From Voacanga thouarsii (taxonomy: Eukaryota > Streptophyta > Magnoliopsida > Gentianales > Apocynaceae): a stretch of 64,000 bases of DNA. Both the position numbers and the translations under genes were made by a program. Shown here piece by piece: positions 11,466-24,117 of this stretch. The notes beneath the pieces were generated by a model. The model was not told the DNA's origin. It did not search any database and saw only the letters and a program-made list of their open reading frames with translations. Positions within the stretch are counted from its first letter, which is position 1. Each line of letters opens with the position of its first letter. Location of the stretch: positions 806,001-870,000 of the forward strand of contig JANUWF010001479.1 in the NCBI GenBank assembly GCA_026120185.1, written 5' to 3'.

Positions 11466-11782
11466 CTATTAGCAGAAAATTGCCCAAATTCATCTTGATT
11501 TTAGCTTCAAGACTACAGTTATGGAAGTTAATCAGCGCCACAACCACATCTTTGTTGCATTCACCACTGAGAAAGTACAGACCTTCATGAGAATCATCTT
11601 AGTACATAGGCAACTGGCTATTTCTTTACAACTTTCACATTACTCAAAAGAAATTCTACCCCAGTCTTACAATCTTTTGACATAGCAAGGTAACTCAAGA
11701 TATTATCAATTGTAGCAACCACTCTATCAATGTGGGCAATCCATTACCAAGTACATAAGCAACCTAATCCAAGATTTTGCTA

Positions 11783-13012
11783 GTAAATCAACAAAGATAA
11801 GCATAAATAGATTTCAGCCATAGACATGGCTTCATCATCCCAAACAATAAGAAGACTCTGAGAAAAATACAACATCTTAGGCACTCAAGTTACACAATCT
11901 AGACACGTAGATATCAAATTCTTGAAAGGAATCCATCAATCTATGCAAGTTGGGCTTGATCCCTTACACATGATAAGAAAGAAGTCTCAGCTATAAACAG
12001 TTCACCAGTTGACTCCAACACTATCTTAGAACACTTGCAGTGTATGAAGCATAAAACATCCTCAATACATGTAAGAAAAGTCTCTCAAATTCTGTATAGG
12101 AGATTTCGGACAAAGACCATGTCTGTGACATATTCTTGCACCAATACTTTATCCATCCTTCACTATCAAAAGACAACTCTAACCTACATGATTCTAATAT
12201 GTCCATGCAACATGACGTATATCTAATCCATCTGACAGAAAAGCAAGGAAATGTTGAGATTAAACTCAAGACCAACCAAGTTCAGTTCTGCCTAAGGCAC
12301 AATAGACAACAAAAAACCATTCAGTTCTGCCTCCTCCTTTCCCTTCAACAACAAAAAATAAAAAAAGGAAGAAAATGACATCTCCTCCTTGCACCTCAAG
12401 GGGCATGGGCATTTCTGGCCAAAAACCCACAAATGAATTTTAAATGTTTTGAAATTGTGTTTGGCAAACCACTACCAAAGAAACACTCATATAATAAGCC
12501 AAGTGATAATGTTATAACAACTAATGAAAAAGTATTTTTAGTAATAAACCTGCCAATACATATAGTGCATTTTCAGTTCAAAAACAATATCCATATCCTA
12601 TCTAATCCCTACTCTTGACAGATTTTTAGTAATATAGTGCACTTTCAGTTCAACAACAATATCCATATCATATCCATTGCAAAACCAACCAACAACATCA
12701 CATACTAAAAAATAAACTCTAAACAAACTTCCAACAAAGTTAAACTTGTGATTTTTTGATCCAAAATGATCCTAGAATTTCTCCATTCTTGACAAATTCT
12801 TGCGTTTGAACTTTATTTTCCATAGTATCTGAACACAATTTGTGCTGCAAATTGTTTGCTCTAGACCCAGATCTAGACTGCAAGTAGCAAGGCACAACCA
12901 TTATATATTGATATGTTCACCATGTCAACTTGTAAACAAACAAATAAATACTCACAGAACATACACAAAGAGTCTGTACTCCAGTTTTGAGATTTGTATA
13001 TAAGCTAAATCC
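11783..13012. other. MULE interior without recognised gene
   Basis: This lies between the duplicated HMGB exons and the transposase stop codon. Short open frames occur on both strands near 12,020-12,620, but none has a recognisable motif. A short imperfect direct repeat (atatagtgcatttTcagttcaa) is present near 12,560 and 12,635. The missing 5' part of the HMGB gene, if it exists, would have to be here. Confidence 0.5.
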
Positions 13013-14692
13013 TTAGATTGTATGCTTTGTTTTCTGGCCTGATTTTTGCATTGGTTCCTTTACTGCCTTTTTGCCTTTGTCAACCGTCTTGGAAACTATG
13101 TCAGATTGTAGAACTCCTACGGCTACATTGGTTAGGATGGTGTTTGCTTTCTTGGCTTCAACTTGTACACTTGTACGGCCTTGGTTCTTTTCCTATGCAA
13201 CAAGTACACATACATTACCAAAATGACCAAAATTTAGGGCTGTTAATTATGACATAAGCACACAAAACCAATTTATCGAACCTACTTACAATGCTATTCT
13301 TAGCTCTAGGTTTTTTTCCAAGCTTTAAACCCTTTGCAGCTGATTTAGAAGACTGAAACAAGCACACAAACCTTTTGTTGTAAAATCTCAGTAAAAGAGA
13401 TTAATGCTCTTAACAGAAAAAAGAAACATACCTGTTGTCCAAATTTTTATGGCTTCTTACACACTTTTTTATTATGGCCTTCATTTCCACAATTTGAACC
13501 AGATATAATAGTGCTATTTCTACTAGCCAAACCAGAGTTAGGTTGCTTCTTGGGCTCATCCTTAGTCTTCCTCCTATTTTTTTTTTAGTCTTCCCCGAGG
13601 CTTCTTTGACTATAATGGTGGCAAAATAGATTCATAACTTATTTTTTTTCCCATTCATGAGGCCCATTTATTGGATGTAAGGCATGACTGTATGTCTTTA
13701 TAAAGGTTTCTTGATTGTAGTAATTATGAATGTAGTTATCGGCTCACCTCCACCATGCCAAATAGCAGCACAAGCATGTGGGCAAGATATTCCAGAAACC
13801 TGCCAATACCTACAAGAACATGTCTTCTTGCTCAAGTCAACCACAAACCTAATTTTTTCTCTTTTTATCTCACATCCATTCTCACCATAGTTCACCATTT
13901 GCCAACCCGAGCCCTCTTGCTTGCAAGTATCAAATTTTTGCTTCACTAATAGCCCATAATTCTGCTTCCATTTACTTCCAGCCTGCCTTTTCTTTTGAAT
14001 CCTAATCATTGGTTGCTCCCTAATCTCCTCCAACATGGTTATTATACATTTCCTTCTTGCATCTAAAATAATTGAGTTGAAATTCTCGCATGCATTGTTG
14101 TCCACCATGTCACATTTACAGTGTTCACAAAAAAAAGCCTTGGTCCACTATTTAGGTTGTTTATCTTTCTTCATCAATTCTTCAGTACTACCTTTATCTT
14201 TCTATGCCAATTGACTGACTTTATTCTCCCACTCTCTTTCCGTTGTTGCTTTCACTCTTTGCTAGAAACAAGACTCATAAGACTTGGCTTTTTTTCATCT
14301 AGGCCAATTAGCAAAAACACGTCTAGCACAATTTCTATGCTCAGCTTCTGGAATGACATTTTGAATAGCTAATCTCAAACCCTACAGCAGAAAAAAAATA
14401 AAAAACACATCAATGTTAGTAATAAATGAAATAAAAAAAATAGTTAAGCTGTCTACTGAAAAAAAGACAAACATTTTGTTGATCGGACATAATGGTGAAA
14501 TTGTAACCAACTCCGAGGTCTAGATCATTTTGCAAGAGTTGTATAAACCACTCCCATGTTTGCCTATTTTTTCCCTCCACAACAACCCATGCAACAGGAT
14601 ACATTTGATCATTTGCATCCTCACCCACAGCAGAGCAATTCACCTTTGAAAGAACCCTTCAAAAAGCAACCATCAATTCCCAATATGGGCTT

Positions 14693-14697
14693 GCAAC
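14693..14697. repeat. Copia target-site duplication (GCAAC)
   Basis: The five bases next to the left LTR are matched exactly at 24,118-24,122 next to the right LTR. Confidence 0.9.
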
Positions 14698-16578
14698 TGA
14701 AGGCTTAAAATAGTAAAAATTATCAAAACGAAAGCATGTTAGAAAAACGAAAAATTTATCTCTGTGATTAAGTGGCTCTTTTCGCACTGGTGTACATGTC
14801 TATATAAAGATATTTGAAACTAGTGACTCACGTCCTTCCAAACGTCTACTGTGTCTCATCCACGCGAAGTTTTCGATATTTTGAAATGGTGTCCGTAGCA
14901 CAGCTGGTGAAGGCTTAAAGAAGTGGGTTTGATCAACCTACGTGAAAGCTTCAACGAAGCTTTCTCTCTGTGATGTTTTGGATTTGTTTCTGTGAATAAA
15001 AATTCAATGCAGAAGTCCAATTACTCCCATCAAATATCAAACAATCATCGCTGCATTTTATCTTTCATTTCCACACCTCGAGAAAGTACATCCATCTGCG
15101 TGAGAACATAAAGCATTCATACTTTCTGTTATCCTTCACGCAGAACAATACGGGATTCATCCCGTATTGTCTTTTTTTTTCTTTTTAAATTTAATTTAAT
15201 TAATTCAATTAATAATTAATTAATTTATTTTATTTTACCCTTAAACTTATTCATTTGGCCAGATAAAATTATTTATTCTTAGGGTTGAACACCTATAAAT
15301 AATAAATCTCAATTATTTATTTTCTGAGCTATATTAAATAGCTCAATAAATAATTAAGCCCAAATAGACCAATATAAATTTTATATATTTTATCTAGTTT
15401 ATATCCAGATTAATTTTCAAATTATTCAATTTAGGCTTTGGGCCCTGAATAATTAATTAACCAATTAAATTAGATAAAATAAATATTCTCTCTCGAACCT
15501 TTTATTTTATTCTAGTCCAACAATAAATTAGACTAATAAAATAAAAATTCATAATTATCAAGACCAATTTTTAACCCAAATATTTCATGACTTAAGGGCC
15601 ATTATGGGGACCAAAAGACACATCGCTTTGACTACTAAAATGATCAAAATATCTTTACTATATAAATAGTTATATTTTGCATTTTAAATATTTTCTAACA
15701 TCACCATAAGAAAATATTGACCCTAAGGACAATGCTGCGTTAGAAAAGTCTTCGACCTACATGTGTAATGACTAAAATATCCTTCTACGTATCGCCGTGC
15801 AATTAGAGAAGAAGAATGTACTAACATCTCTCTAATAGACATCTACCATCCTTAAACATCTAGTCTAATAATTCACGACTCCTGGAATATTTTCACTTTT
15901 TAAGGAGCTACTTTAAAGTAAATATCCAAGTCATGTTCCCCAGAGTCCTGGATAATTAGATCATTTGAATAGTCATAAGCGGCGATATAGCGTAGAAGCT
16001 ATCTTGTACAAGTTTGTCTTAACTAACTAGTCACATACATCTAACATATAAGTATATTGGTTTTACGAAAGAACCTTAACTACAGTATATCAAAGTATAT
16101 GCTTCTAGCTTCGTCAGACTACCAACTCATACTCAAGCAGTAGAGTATTAGTCTACGCTGTAGCAGCAATAGTTTGGGTTTCTTTTAAATAGTACTTTTA
16201 GAAACCACTATTACATGTCCTGTTCTACGTATTTGAAATACGCTCACACTATGAAGTGAGTGGATTACTCACTGGCTAAAGGTAAGCTATTCCCTATTTG
16301 AAATTTATAACACAATAACCTATACATGATGAGATTCCCATTCTCATCAATCGGTTAAGAACAAACATTTATGTATTAAGTAACCCATGATCCATACCTT
16401 ACTGTAAAAGACCACCATTTACATGAATCACTTACTTAAACACAATGGGTCTTTTTCAAACAAAAATCGTGCACAAATAAAATATAAATTCACAAACAAA
16501 TTTTTAGAATAAATTATTTTATTAATAAATTCGATAATTACATCAGATAATCTAGTTTAGATGACATATATTCCAACA
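14698..16578 (-). repeat. Copia 3' LTR
   Basis: This is 1,881 bp; on the plus strand it begins TGAAGGCTTAAAA and ends CATATATTCCAACA. It is homologous along its whole length to 22,226-24,117. It is the 3' LTR because the coding region reads toward it. Confidence 0.93.
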
Positions 16579-16590
16579 ATCTCCTACTTG
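16579..16590 (-). promoter_or_regulatory. Polypurine tract of the copia element
   Basis: Directly before the 3' LTR the minus strand reads AAGTAGGAGAT, a purine-rich run where plus-strand DNA synthesis is expected to start. Confidence 0.6.
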
Positions 16591-16600
16591 TACTCTAAGA

Positions 16601-19600
16601 CTAAGAAAGTTTGTAGGTGCCCACTCCTATGGTGTCTAAGTGTCTCTTGAAGACTCTTTCAGCCAAAGGCTTGGTTAAGGGATCTGTTAGGTTGTTCTCT
16701 GAGGCATCTGTTCTACCACGATTTCCCATCTTTGAATGAAATCTCAGATTAAATGGTACTTCCTCTGAATGTACTTCCCCTTCTTGTGGTTCCTAGATTC
16801 TTTGGATTGCGAGACTGCTCCAGAGTTGTCGCAATACACCACAATCGGTTTGTCTATATATGGCACAACTCTAAGTTCTGAAAGAAACTTCCGGAGCCAG
16901 ACTGCTTCCTTGAACGCTTCCAAAAGTGCCACATACTCAGCTTCCAGGGTTGAGTCAGCAGTATAAGATTGCTTAATACTCCTCTATGAAACAGCTCCTC
17001 CAGACAACGCAAAGACATATCCACTAGTGAATTTTCTCTCGTCCTTTTCTGCCTGAAAATCTGAGTATGTGTATCCAGTAGAAAGCAAGTCGTCAACCCT
17101 GTAAACCAGTATATAATCTTTCTTATCAGTGAGGTACTTAAAAATATACTTTACAGCTTGCCAGTGAACCTCCCCAGGGTTTGACTGATATTTCTTAACT
17201 AAGCCTACAACAAAGCAGATATCTGACCTAGTGCATAACATGGCGTATATGAGACTTCTCACAGCCAAAGTGTAGGGAATCCTACTCATCCTGTCTTTTT
17301 CCTTTTGAGGCTTAGTACAGTTCTTAGAATAAAAAGACAACCCATATCTGCAAGGGATTAAAGCTCTCTTGCATAAGTTCATGCTAAACTTAGCCAACAT
17401 CTTATCAATGTATGTCGCTTAAGATAATCCTAACATTCTCTACTTCCTATTTCTAAGAAGTTTAATCCCAAGAATGTAATTGACTTCTCCCAAATCCATC
17501 ATACTAAATTAACTAGACAGCTAAACCTTAGTAAATGACAATGTCCATACATTATTCCTAATGAGTAAAATGTCATCCATATATAGGACAAGAAAAATCA
17601 CATTTATGCCTTCCAATTTCCTGTACACACATGATTCATCCTTGTTTTGAATGTAGTCATAAGATTTTACAGTCTCATCAAACCGAATGTTCCATATTCT
17701 AGATACTTTCTTAAGTCCATAAATGGACTTCTTAAGCTTGCAAACCATATGTTCCTGGCCTTTAGCAATAAAACCTTCTGGTTGGGACATATAGATGTCT
17801 TCGTTAAAATAGCCATTAAGAAATTTCGTCTTAACATCCATTTGCCATATCTCATAATCGTAATGATATGTAATGGCAAGGGGGATATGGATGGACTTAA
17901 GTATGGCAATCGGGAAAAATGTTTCATTATAATTGATTCTTTTTTTCTGAGTATACCATTTCACCACAAGCCTAGCTTTGAAGGTTTTCATCTTCCCATC
18001 CGCTCTCCTTTTCCTCTTGTATAGCCACTTACACCCAATGAGTTTTATCCTTTTAGGTGAAGCTACAAGATCCCAAACCTGATTGAAGTACATAGACTCA
18101 ATCTTGACTTTCATTACTTCATGCCATAGATCTGCATCAACATCAGTAATAGCTTCTTCGTATCTAGTTGGATCTTATTCCTGAAGGTCAGAGACTAGCT
18201 CGAAAGCCTCTCATGTCCATCTTTCTAGAACTCTAGATATCTTCCCACTACGACGAAACTCCGTTTGTATAGGTTCTTGAGGTTGTATCTCTTCTTGTTC
18301 TATAATCGGGTCTAAAGAAGTTAATTCCACATATAACTTATCATTAAGTTCCAACCTTGTTAAACCTTTAGTCGAAGTACTTTGATCATCCTCCAAGTAT
18401 CTACCATTAGTACTTACGAGTACTTTCTACTCCATGGGATGATAAAAGTAACCTCTTTTTGTCCCTTTTGGATACCCAACAAAGTAGCATAATTCTGATT
18501 TTGGTTCTATCTTGTCTTCCTTGATCAATACATAAGTTGGACAACCTTATATCCTGAGATGATTTAGACCTGACTTACGCCTAATCCACATCTCATAGGG
18601 TATCCTAGGTACTGACTTGGAAGACACTAAGTTCAGAATGTATGTCGCTATTTCTAATGTATATCCCCAAAAAGAAACCGGAAGAGTAGAATGAGACATC
18701 ATGCTTTGGACTATTTCCATTAATGTCATATTCCTTCTCTTAGCTACTCCATTTTGTTGGGGTGTATCCGACGCAAAGAGTTGGGATACTATTCCGTGAT
18801 GTACCATGTAATTCTTAAACTCACCGAGGAGGTATTCTCCACCACGATCCGATTGTAAGGCTTTGATTAGTTTACCTATTCGACGCTCCACTTTAGTCTT
18901 AAACTTTTTGAACTTGTTGAAAGAGCTAGACTTACGCCTCATCAGGTAGACATAACCAAACTTTGTACAATCATCCGTGAAAGTGATGAAGTACTCAAAA
19001 CCCTCTCCAATTTGAGTAGACAAAGGACCACACACATCAGTATGAACAAGATCCAATATCTCCTTAACTCTATCAGCTTTGACTCTATCAGTTTTTTGGG
19101 TAAACTACCTTTTGGTTATTTTTTCCATAATGCAGGATTCACACTAAGGCCAACTTTCCAATTTTAATGAGCCCAAGGGCCCATCATGGATTAATCTCTG
19201 AATCTTTGTTGAGTTAATATGGCTCAACCTTAGATGCCAAACATATGAGTCATTGAAATTAATCTTTCTCTTCTTATTTAAAGATTCAGATTGAGCGTTA
19301 TTTATTTGATTATTTGTAGGATTTAAAAAAAATAAATTTTCATACATGTGCCCTGTACATAAAATTTTTCTATTTCTACTGATAGTAATACCAGAATGGA
19401 AAAAAATAGAATTTCCATGATTTATTAGTTTTGCAACTGAAATCAAATTCTGTCTAAAAATGGGTACATATAAAATATCCTTTAATACAACTACTTTATT
19501 ACAATAAAAAACAAGATCCAGCTTTCCCACTGCAAGGGCCCATACTCGTACCCCATTTCCTACTCGTAATCCATGTTTGCCCTTCTGGAGTCTTCTTATC

Positions 19601-20514
19601 TTCCTAAACCCATACAAGGAGTTACAAATATGATTAGTGGCACCAGAATCAATAATCCAAGTGGAAGTTGATCCAACCATTAAAATAGACTCTAGATAGA
19701 GAATAATACCTGTAGGGTTTTTCTTGGCTTAAAGTTCTAGACACTCATTTTTCCAGTGTCCCTTTTGCCCGCATTTGAAGCATTTGCCTTTGGGCTTGTT
19801 GGGTTAGTTTTTGGGCTGGGCCAGTGTATTTCCCTTCTTCTTCTTGAACTTCCTAGGCTTGGGCCTAATTCTAGAAAAAAAAGTCATAGCAATCATAGTC
19901 TTGGATTGTGGTTTCAAGATCTTCTCCGCCACTTGTAGCTATTTCATCAACTCAGTTAAAGTCATATTTAATTTGTTCATATTGTAGTTCAACTTGAATT
20001 GAGTAAAAGAGTCAGGTAGAGATTCGAGAACTATGTCCACTTAACTCTCGGGGTTAATAACAACCCCTAAGACTTCCGCTTCCTCAAAAGTAGCAATTAT
20101 TTTGAGCATATGCTCCTTGACTGATGTTCCCTTAGCAATCTTAGTGTTTATAATCATCCTAAGAGATTCCTGCCTTGCGGGCCGGCTTTTATTGGCGAAT
20201 ATCGTGGCTAATGATTGGCTAATGTCATATGCAATGACCATGTGCTTGTGTTTTGACTGAAGCACATTAGACATAGATGCCAACATGTAGCATCGAGCCA
20301 TTTCGTTAGCCTTCTTCCATGCTTTTTTAGCCTCACGCTCCTCTGTGGTGGAACCCTCCCCAATAACCGGGCAAGTTTTAAAGAGAACATACTTATATTC
20401 CTCTGCAGTGAGTATTATGTTCAAGTTCTATTTTCAGTCTACATAATTCGTACCCGTTAACTTATTCTCACGGAGAATAACGACCAAAGGATTGAAAGAA
20501 CCTCTATCAACCAT
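16601..20514 (-). pseudogene. Copia gag-pol polyprotein, degenerate
   Basis: The frame opens at ATG 20,514 and can be followed to TAG at 16,601-16,603 with one frameshift near 16,695. Order of domains: UBN2-type gag (20,424-20,041; KKANEMARCYMLASMSNVL), CCHC knuckle CFKCGQKGHWKNEC (19,795-19,750), protease with WIIDSGATNH (about 19,655), GAG-pre-integrase WHLRLSH, integrase 19,056-18,547 (VHTDVCG, QSDRGGEY), reverse transcriptase 18,114-17,521 with YMDD at 17,572-17,583, then RNase H to the end (TRSDICFVVGLV). At least a dozen in-frame stops interrupt it, almost all explicable as C-to-T or G-to-A changes. The third catalytic integrase residue, normally Glu after QQNGVA, is Lys (AAG at 18,739-18,741). 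The element cannot encode its own proteins. Confidence 0.9.
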
Positions 20515-22211
20515 TTCTAAAATATCGAAAATAAAAAAAAACCAATTTCTGAAAAACAAAATAATTTGTGACTTTGTCTTCATATTAAATCCGATAATAG
20601 TTAACCCTATCACTATTATCTTTAATATTGTTAATTTGGCTCTCAGGAAAAATTGGCATAGCTTCTTGGGAAGATTAATAGTTTTCTAAACTAAGTATAT
20701 TAACTACCATAAATTAATTTCCCTTTTAGGTAATGATTTAGAAGATAACTCCATCGTAGGATGACCGTTTCTTCTTATTTCCTATGGACATTCCTTGCAC
20801 TATAACCTCCAATGTAGGCTGGCCGATCATAGCACGTGTTCCGGGTCATTAATTTCATCCATCCATTAGTTTTAGATTTTTGTGGTATCCCTATCCTATA
20901 CGGGTTCACTCCCAAGGTGATGCGAGGGGACCCACAATCTCTAATGAGGATCGTGATGGAAGCCGTGGGGCCGTTAGAACCCCTTTCACACTTAATATTT
21001 TAAAATAAGAGTTTTTCTTGAAAAATATATTTTGAAATTTTTAATTAAATTTTCTTTTACCTCAAAATAAAATATCTAAACCTATAAAAATTTCTATGTC
21101 AATGTTTATACTCTTTGAGAAATTTTTTCATGGATTAATTTTATTTAAGTTAATAAACTTAATAATTTCAAAAAGTTTTCAATAAAATTTTCGAGAGATT
21201 TTGATCTCAAGTTTTGACAAAAATAATTTCTCTTGTTAAAATTCAATCAAAATAGTTTTCTATTTTAATTCACAAAAATATCTAAATTCAATATATTTTT
21301 TATGTCAAGGATAAAATCCTTTGAGAAAATATCTAAGAATTAATTTTTGTTTGAATTAAAATTAACTATTTGATTTAAGAAAAATATTTTTCTTTGTAAA
21401 AAATTCCCAAAGACTTTGGTCTATGAGAAAACGCGCACATAAGGTACAAAAAGAAATAAGCATGCTAGAAAAACTATAAATATTTTTATACTTTTTTATT
21501 CTTTTAACCTAAGTGTCCAAATAATAGAATTAAACACATTAATTAATTAATTAACGGTCTTGTTTAATTCTAAAATTTCCTTTACTATTATTTTTCATAC
21601 AAAATATTTAAGGAATATTAACTATTGCAATAAAAATAACTTCGCCTGGTATAGGATCAAAAATCCAAAATTATTTTTTTTTTTTTACATTTCGGTACCG
21701 CTACACTGAATCATAGCCTATGGGAGAACCCATGGACCGGATCTGGGCAGGTGCCCTCGAATCGGCCCACCTGCGCGTGCCCGCCTCAGCTGCAGTCAAA
21801 ATTGTTGACCGTGGCTTGAATTTGCATATTTGCAAATTGAAAAGCTTCTTCGCGGCTCGCGCTTGCAGCTCCTCTCATAGCATCCGGCAGCTTGGCTCAA
21901 CTTGCTCGGCTCGGCTACTTCGGCTTCAACAGTTCTTCTTCTCCAGAATGCACCTCTGCATGCAGATTTTGATTTTTCTTCCATTTTCACTCAAAAATTA
22001 TTCAAACAACCGCTTATGCCCTTAAAAAAATATTGGGCTTACATGATATCTATGAAAGCAATCAAAACACATTATTCCTATGCTTCTACTCGCGAAATTT
22101 ACAGTGAAACTATCCATATCAATAAACACGAATGATTATAGATTTTAATCAAAACAAATATTTTCTTATTTTAGTTAAGCCTAACATGCTTCTTCCATTT
22201 GTCAAACCATA
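20515..22211 (-). other. Long untranslated leader of the copia element with a GC-rich block
   Basis: About 1.7 kb separates the primer-binding site from the gag start, long for a copia leader. No conserved protein is visible. It includes AT-rich DNA (21,000-21,700) and a sharply GC- and CpG-rich block at about 21,720-21,930; the 60 bases from 21,721 contain 41 G or C. The block could hold packaging or translation-control RNA structure, or could be a captured fragment. Confidence 0.55.
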
Positions 22212-22223
22212 GCTCTGATACCA
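22212..22223 (-). promoter_or_regulatory. Primer-binding site for initiator tRNA-Met
   Basis: Two bases inside the 5' LTR the minus strand reads TGGTATCAGAGC, the standard plant copia primer-binding site complementary to the 3' end of tRNA-iMet. Confidence 0.92.
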
Positions 22224-22225
22224 AT

Positions 22226-24117
22226 TGAAGGCTTAAAATGGCAAAAATCATCAAAACAAAAGCATATTAAAAAAATGAAAAATTTACCTCTGTGATTAAG
22301 TGGCCCTCTCCGCAGTGGTGTACATGTTTGTATAAGGATATTTGAGACTAGTGGCTCACATATTTGCAAACGTCTACTGCGTCTCTTCCACACGAAGCTT
22401 TTGATCTCCCTAAATGGTGCTCGTAACACAGCCGGTGAAGGCTTAAAGAAGTTGGTTTGATCAACTTACGTGAAAGCTTCAACGAAACTTTTTCTCTGTG
22501 ATGTTTTGGGTTTGTTTCTATGAATAGAAATTCGATACAGAAGTCCAATTGCTCCCATCAAAATATTAAACGATCATCGTTGCATTTTATCTTTCCTTTC
22601 CACACCCCGAGAGAGTACATTCATCTGCGTGAAAACAGAAAGCACACATACTTTCTGTTATCCTTCACGTAGAATAATACGGGATCTATCCCGTGTTGTT
22701 TTTCTTTTTTTTTAATTTAATTTAATTAATTAATTCAATTAATAATTAATAATTAATTAATTTAATTTTTTTTATCCTTGGTCTTATTCATTTGGCCAGA
22801 TAAAATTATTTATTTTTAGGCTTGAACACCCATAAATAATAAATCTCAATTATTTATTTCTGAGCTATATTAAACAGCCCAATAAATAATTAAGCCCAAA
22901 TAAACCAATATAAAATTTTATACCTTTTATCTAATTTATATCCAGATTAATTTTCTAATTATTCAATTTAGGCCTTAAGCCCTGAATAATTAATTAACTA
23001 ATTAAATTAGATAAAATAAATACTCTCTCTCGGACATTTTATTTTATTTCAATCCAATAATAAATTAGACTAATAAAATAAAAATCCATAATTATCATGA
23101 CCAATTTCTTAACCCAAATCTTTCATGACTTAAGGGCCATTCCGGGGACCAAAAGACACATCGCTTTGGTTACTAAAATGACCAAAATACCCTTGCTATA
23201 TAAATAGCTATATTTTGCATTTTAAATATTTTCTAACATCACCATAAGAAAATATTGACCCCAAGGACAATGCTGCGTTAGCAAAGTCTTCGACCTACAG
23301 GTATAATGACTAAAATACTCCTATACGCATCGCCGTGCAATTAGAGAAGAAGAATGAACTAACATCTCTCTAATAGACATTTACCATCCTTAGACCTCTA
23401 GTCTAATGATTCACGACTCCTGGAATGTTTTCACTTTTCAAGTGAGCTATCCTAAAGTAAACATTCAAGTCATGTTCCCCAGGGTCCTGGATAATTAGAT
23501 CATTTAAACAGTCACAAGGGGCGATATAGCGTAGAAGTTATCTTGTACAAGTCTATCTTAACTAACTAGTCACATATACCCAACATACAAGTATATTGGT
23601 TCTACGAAAAAACCTCAACTACAGTATATTAAAGTATATGCTTTTAGTTTCATCAGATTACCAACTCATATTCAAGCGATAGAGTATTAGTCCACGCTGT
23701 AATAGTAATAGTGTGGGTTTCTTTTAAATAGTACTTTTAGAAACCACTATTACATGTTTTGTTCTACGTATTCGAAATACACTCATGCTATAAAGTGAGT
23801 GGACTACTCACTGGCTTAAGGTAAGCCATTTCTCATTTGGAATTCATTACACAATAACCTATACATAATGAGAATCTCATTCTTATCAATCGGTTAAGAA
23901 CAAACATTTATATATTAAATAACCCGTAATCCATACTTTATTGTGAAAGACCACAATTTATATGGATCACGTACTTAAACACAATGGGCCATTTCCAAAT
24001 AAAAATCGTGCACAAATAAAATGTAAATTCACAAATAAATTTTGAGAATAAATTCTTTTATTAATAAATTCGATAATTACATCAAATAATCTAATCTAGA
24101 GGGCATATATTCCAACA
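22226..24117 (-). repeat. Copia 5' LTR
   Basis: This is 1,892 bp, the partner of 14,698-16,578. It lies upstream of the primer-binding site and gag in the minus-strand reading direction. Confidence 0.93.

Larger units (their letters stand above)
8471..11782. repeat. Tandem duplication, right copy (3.3 kb)
   Basis: This is the second copy of the unit at 5,169-8,470. By eye the copies differ at only about 1-2% of positions plus small indels, for example a longer A-run near 10,595 and an extra 10 bp near 10,330. That is far less than the roughly 8% between the left and right TIRs, so the duplication is younger than the MULE insertion. Confidence 0.93.
14698..24117 (-). mobile_element. Ty1/copia LTR retrotransposon nested in the MULE transposase gene
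   Basis: This is a full-length 9,420-bp element on the minus strand. It has two LTRs of about 1.88 kb, TG..CA ends (TGTTGGAATATATG at the 5' end), a primer-binding site, gag-pol in the order protease, integrase, reverse transcriptase, RNase H, and an exact 5-bp target duplication GCAAC (14,693-14,697 and 24,118-24,122). The integrase-before-RT order defines Ty1/copia. In sampled blocks the LTRs differ at about 25 of 265 aligned bases (roughly 9%), mostly transitions, so the insertion is old. It interrupts mudrA inside the catalytic domain, between the VGC and KPILGIDG codons. Confidence 0.95.
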
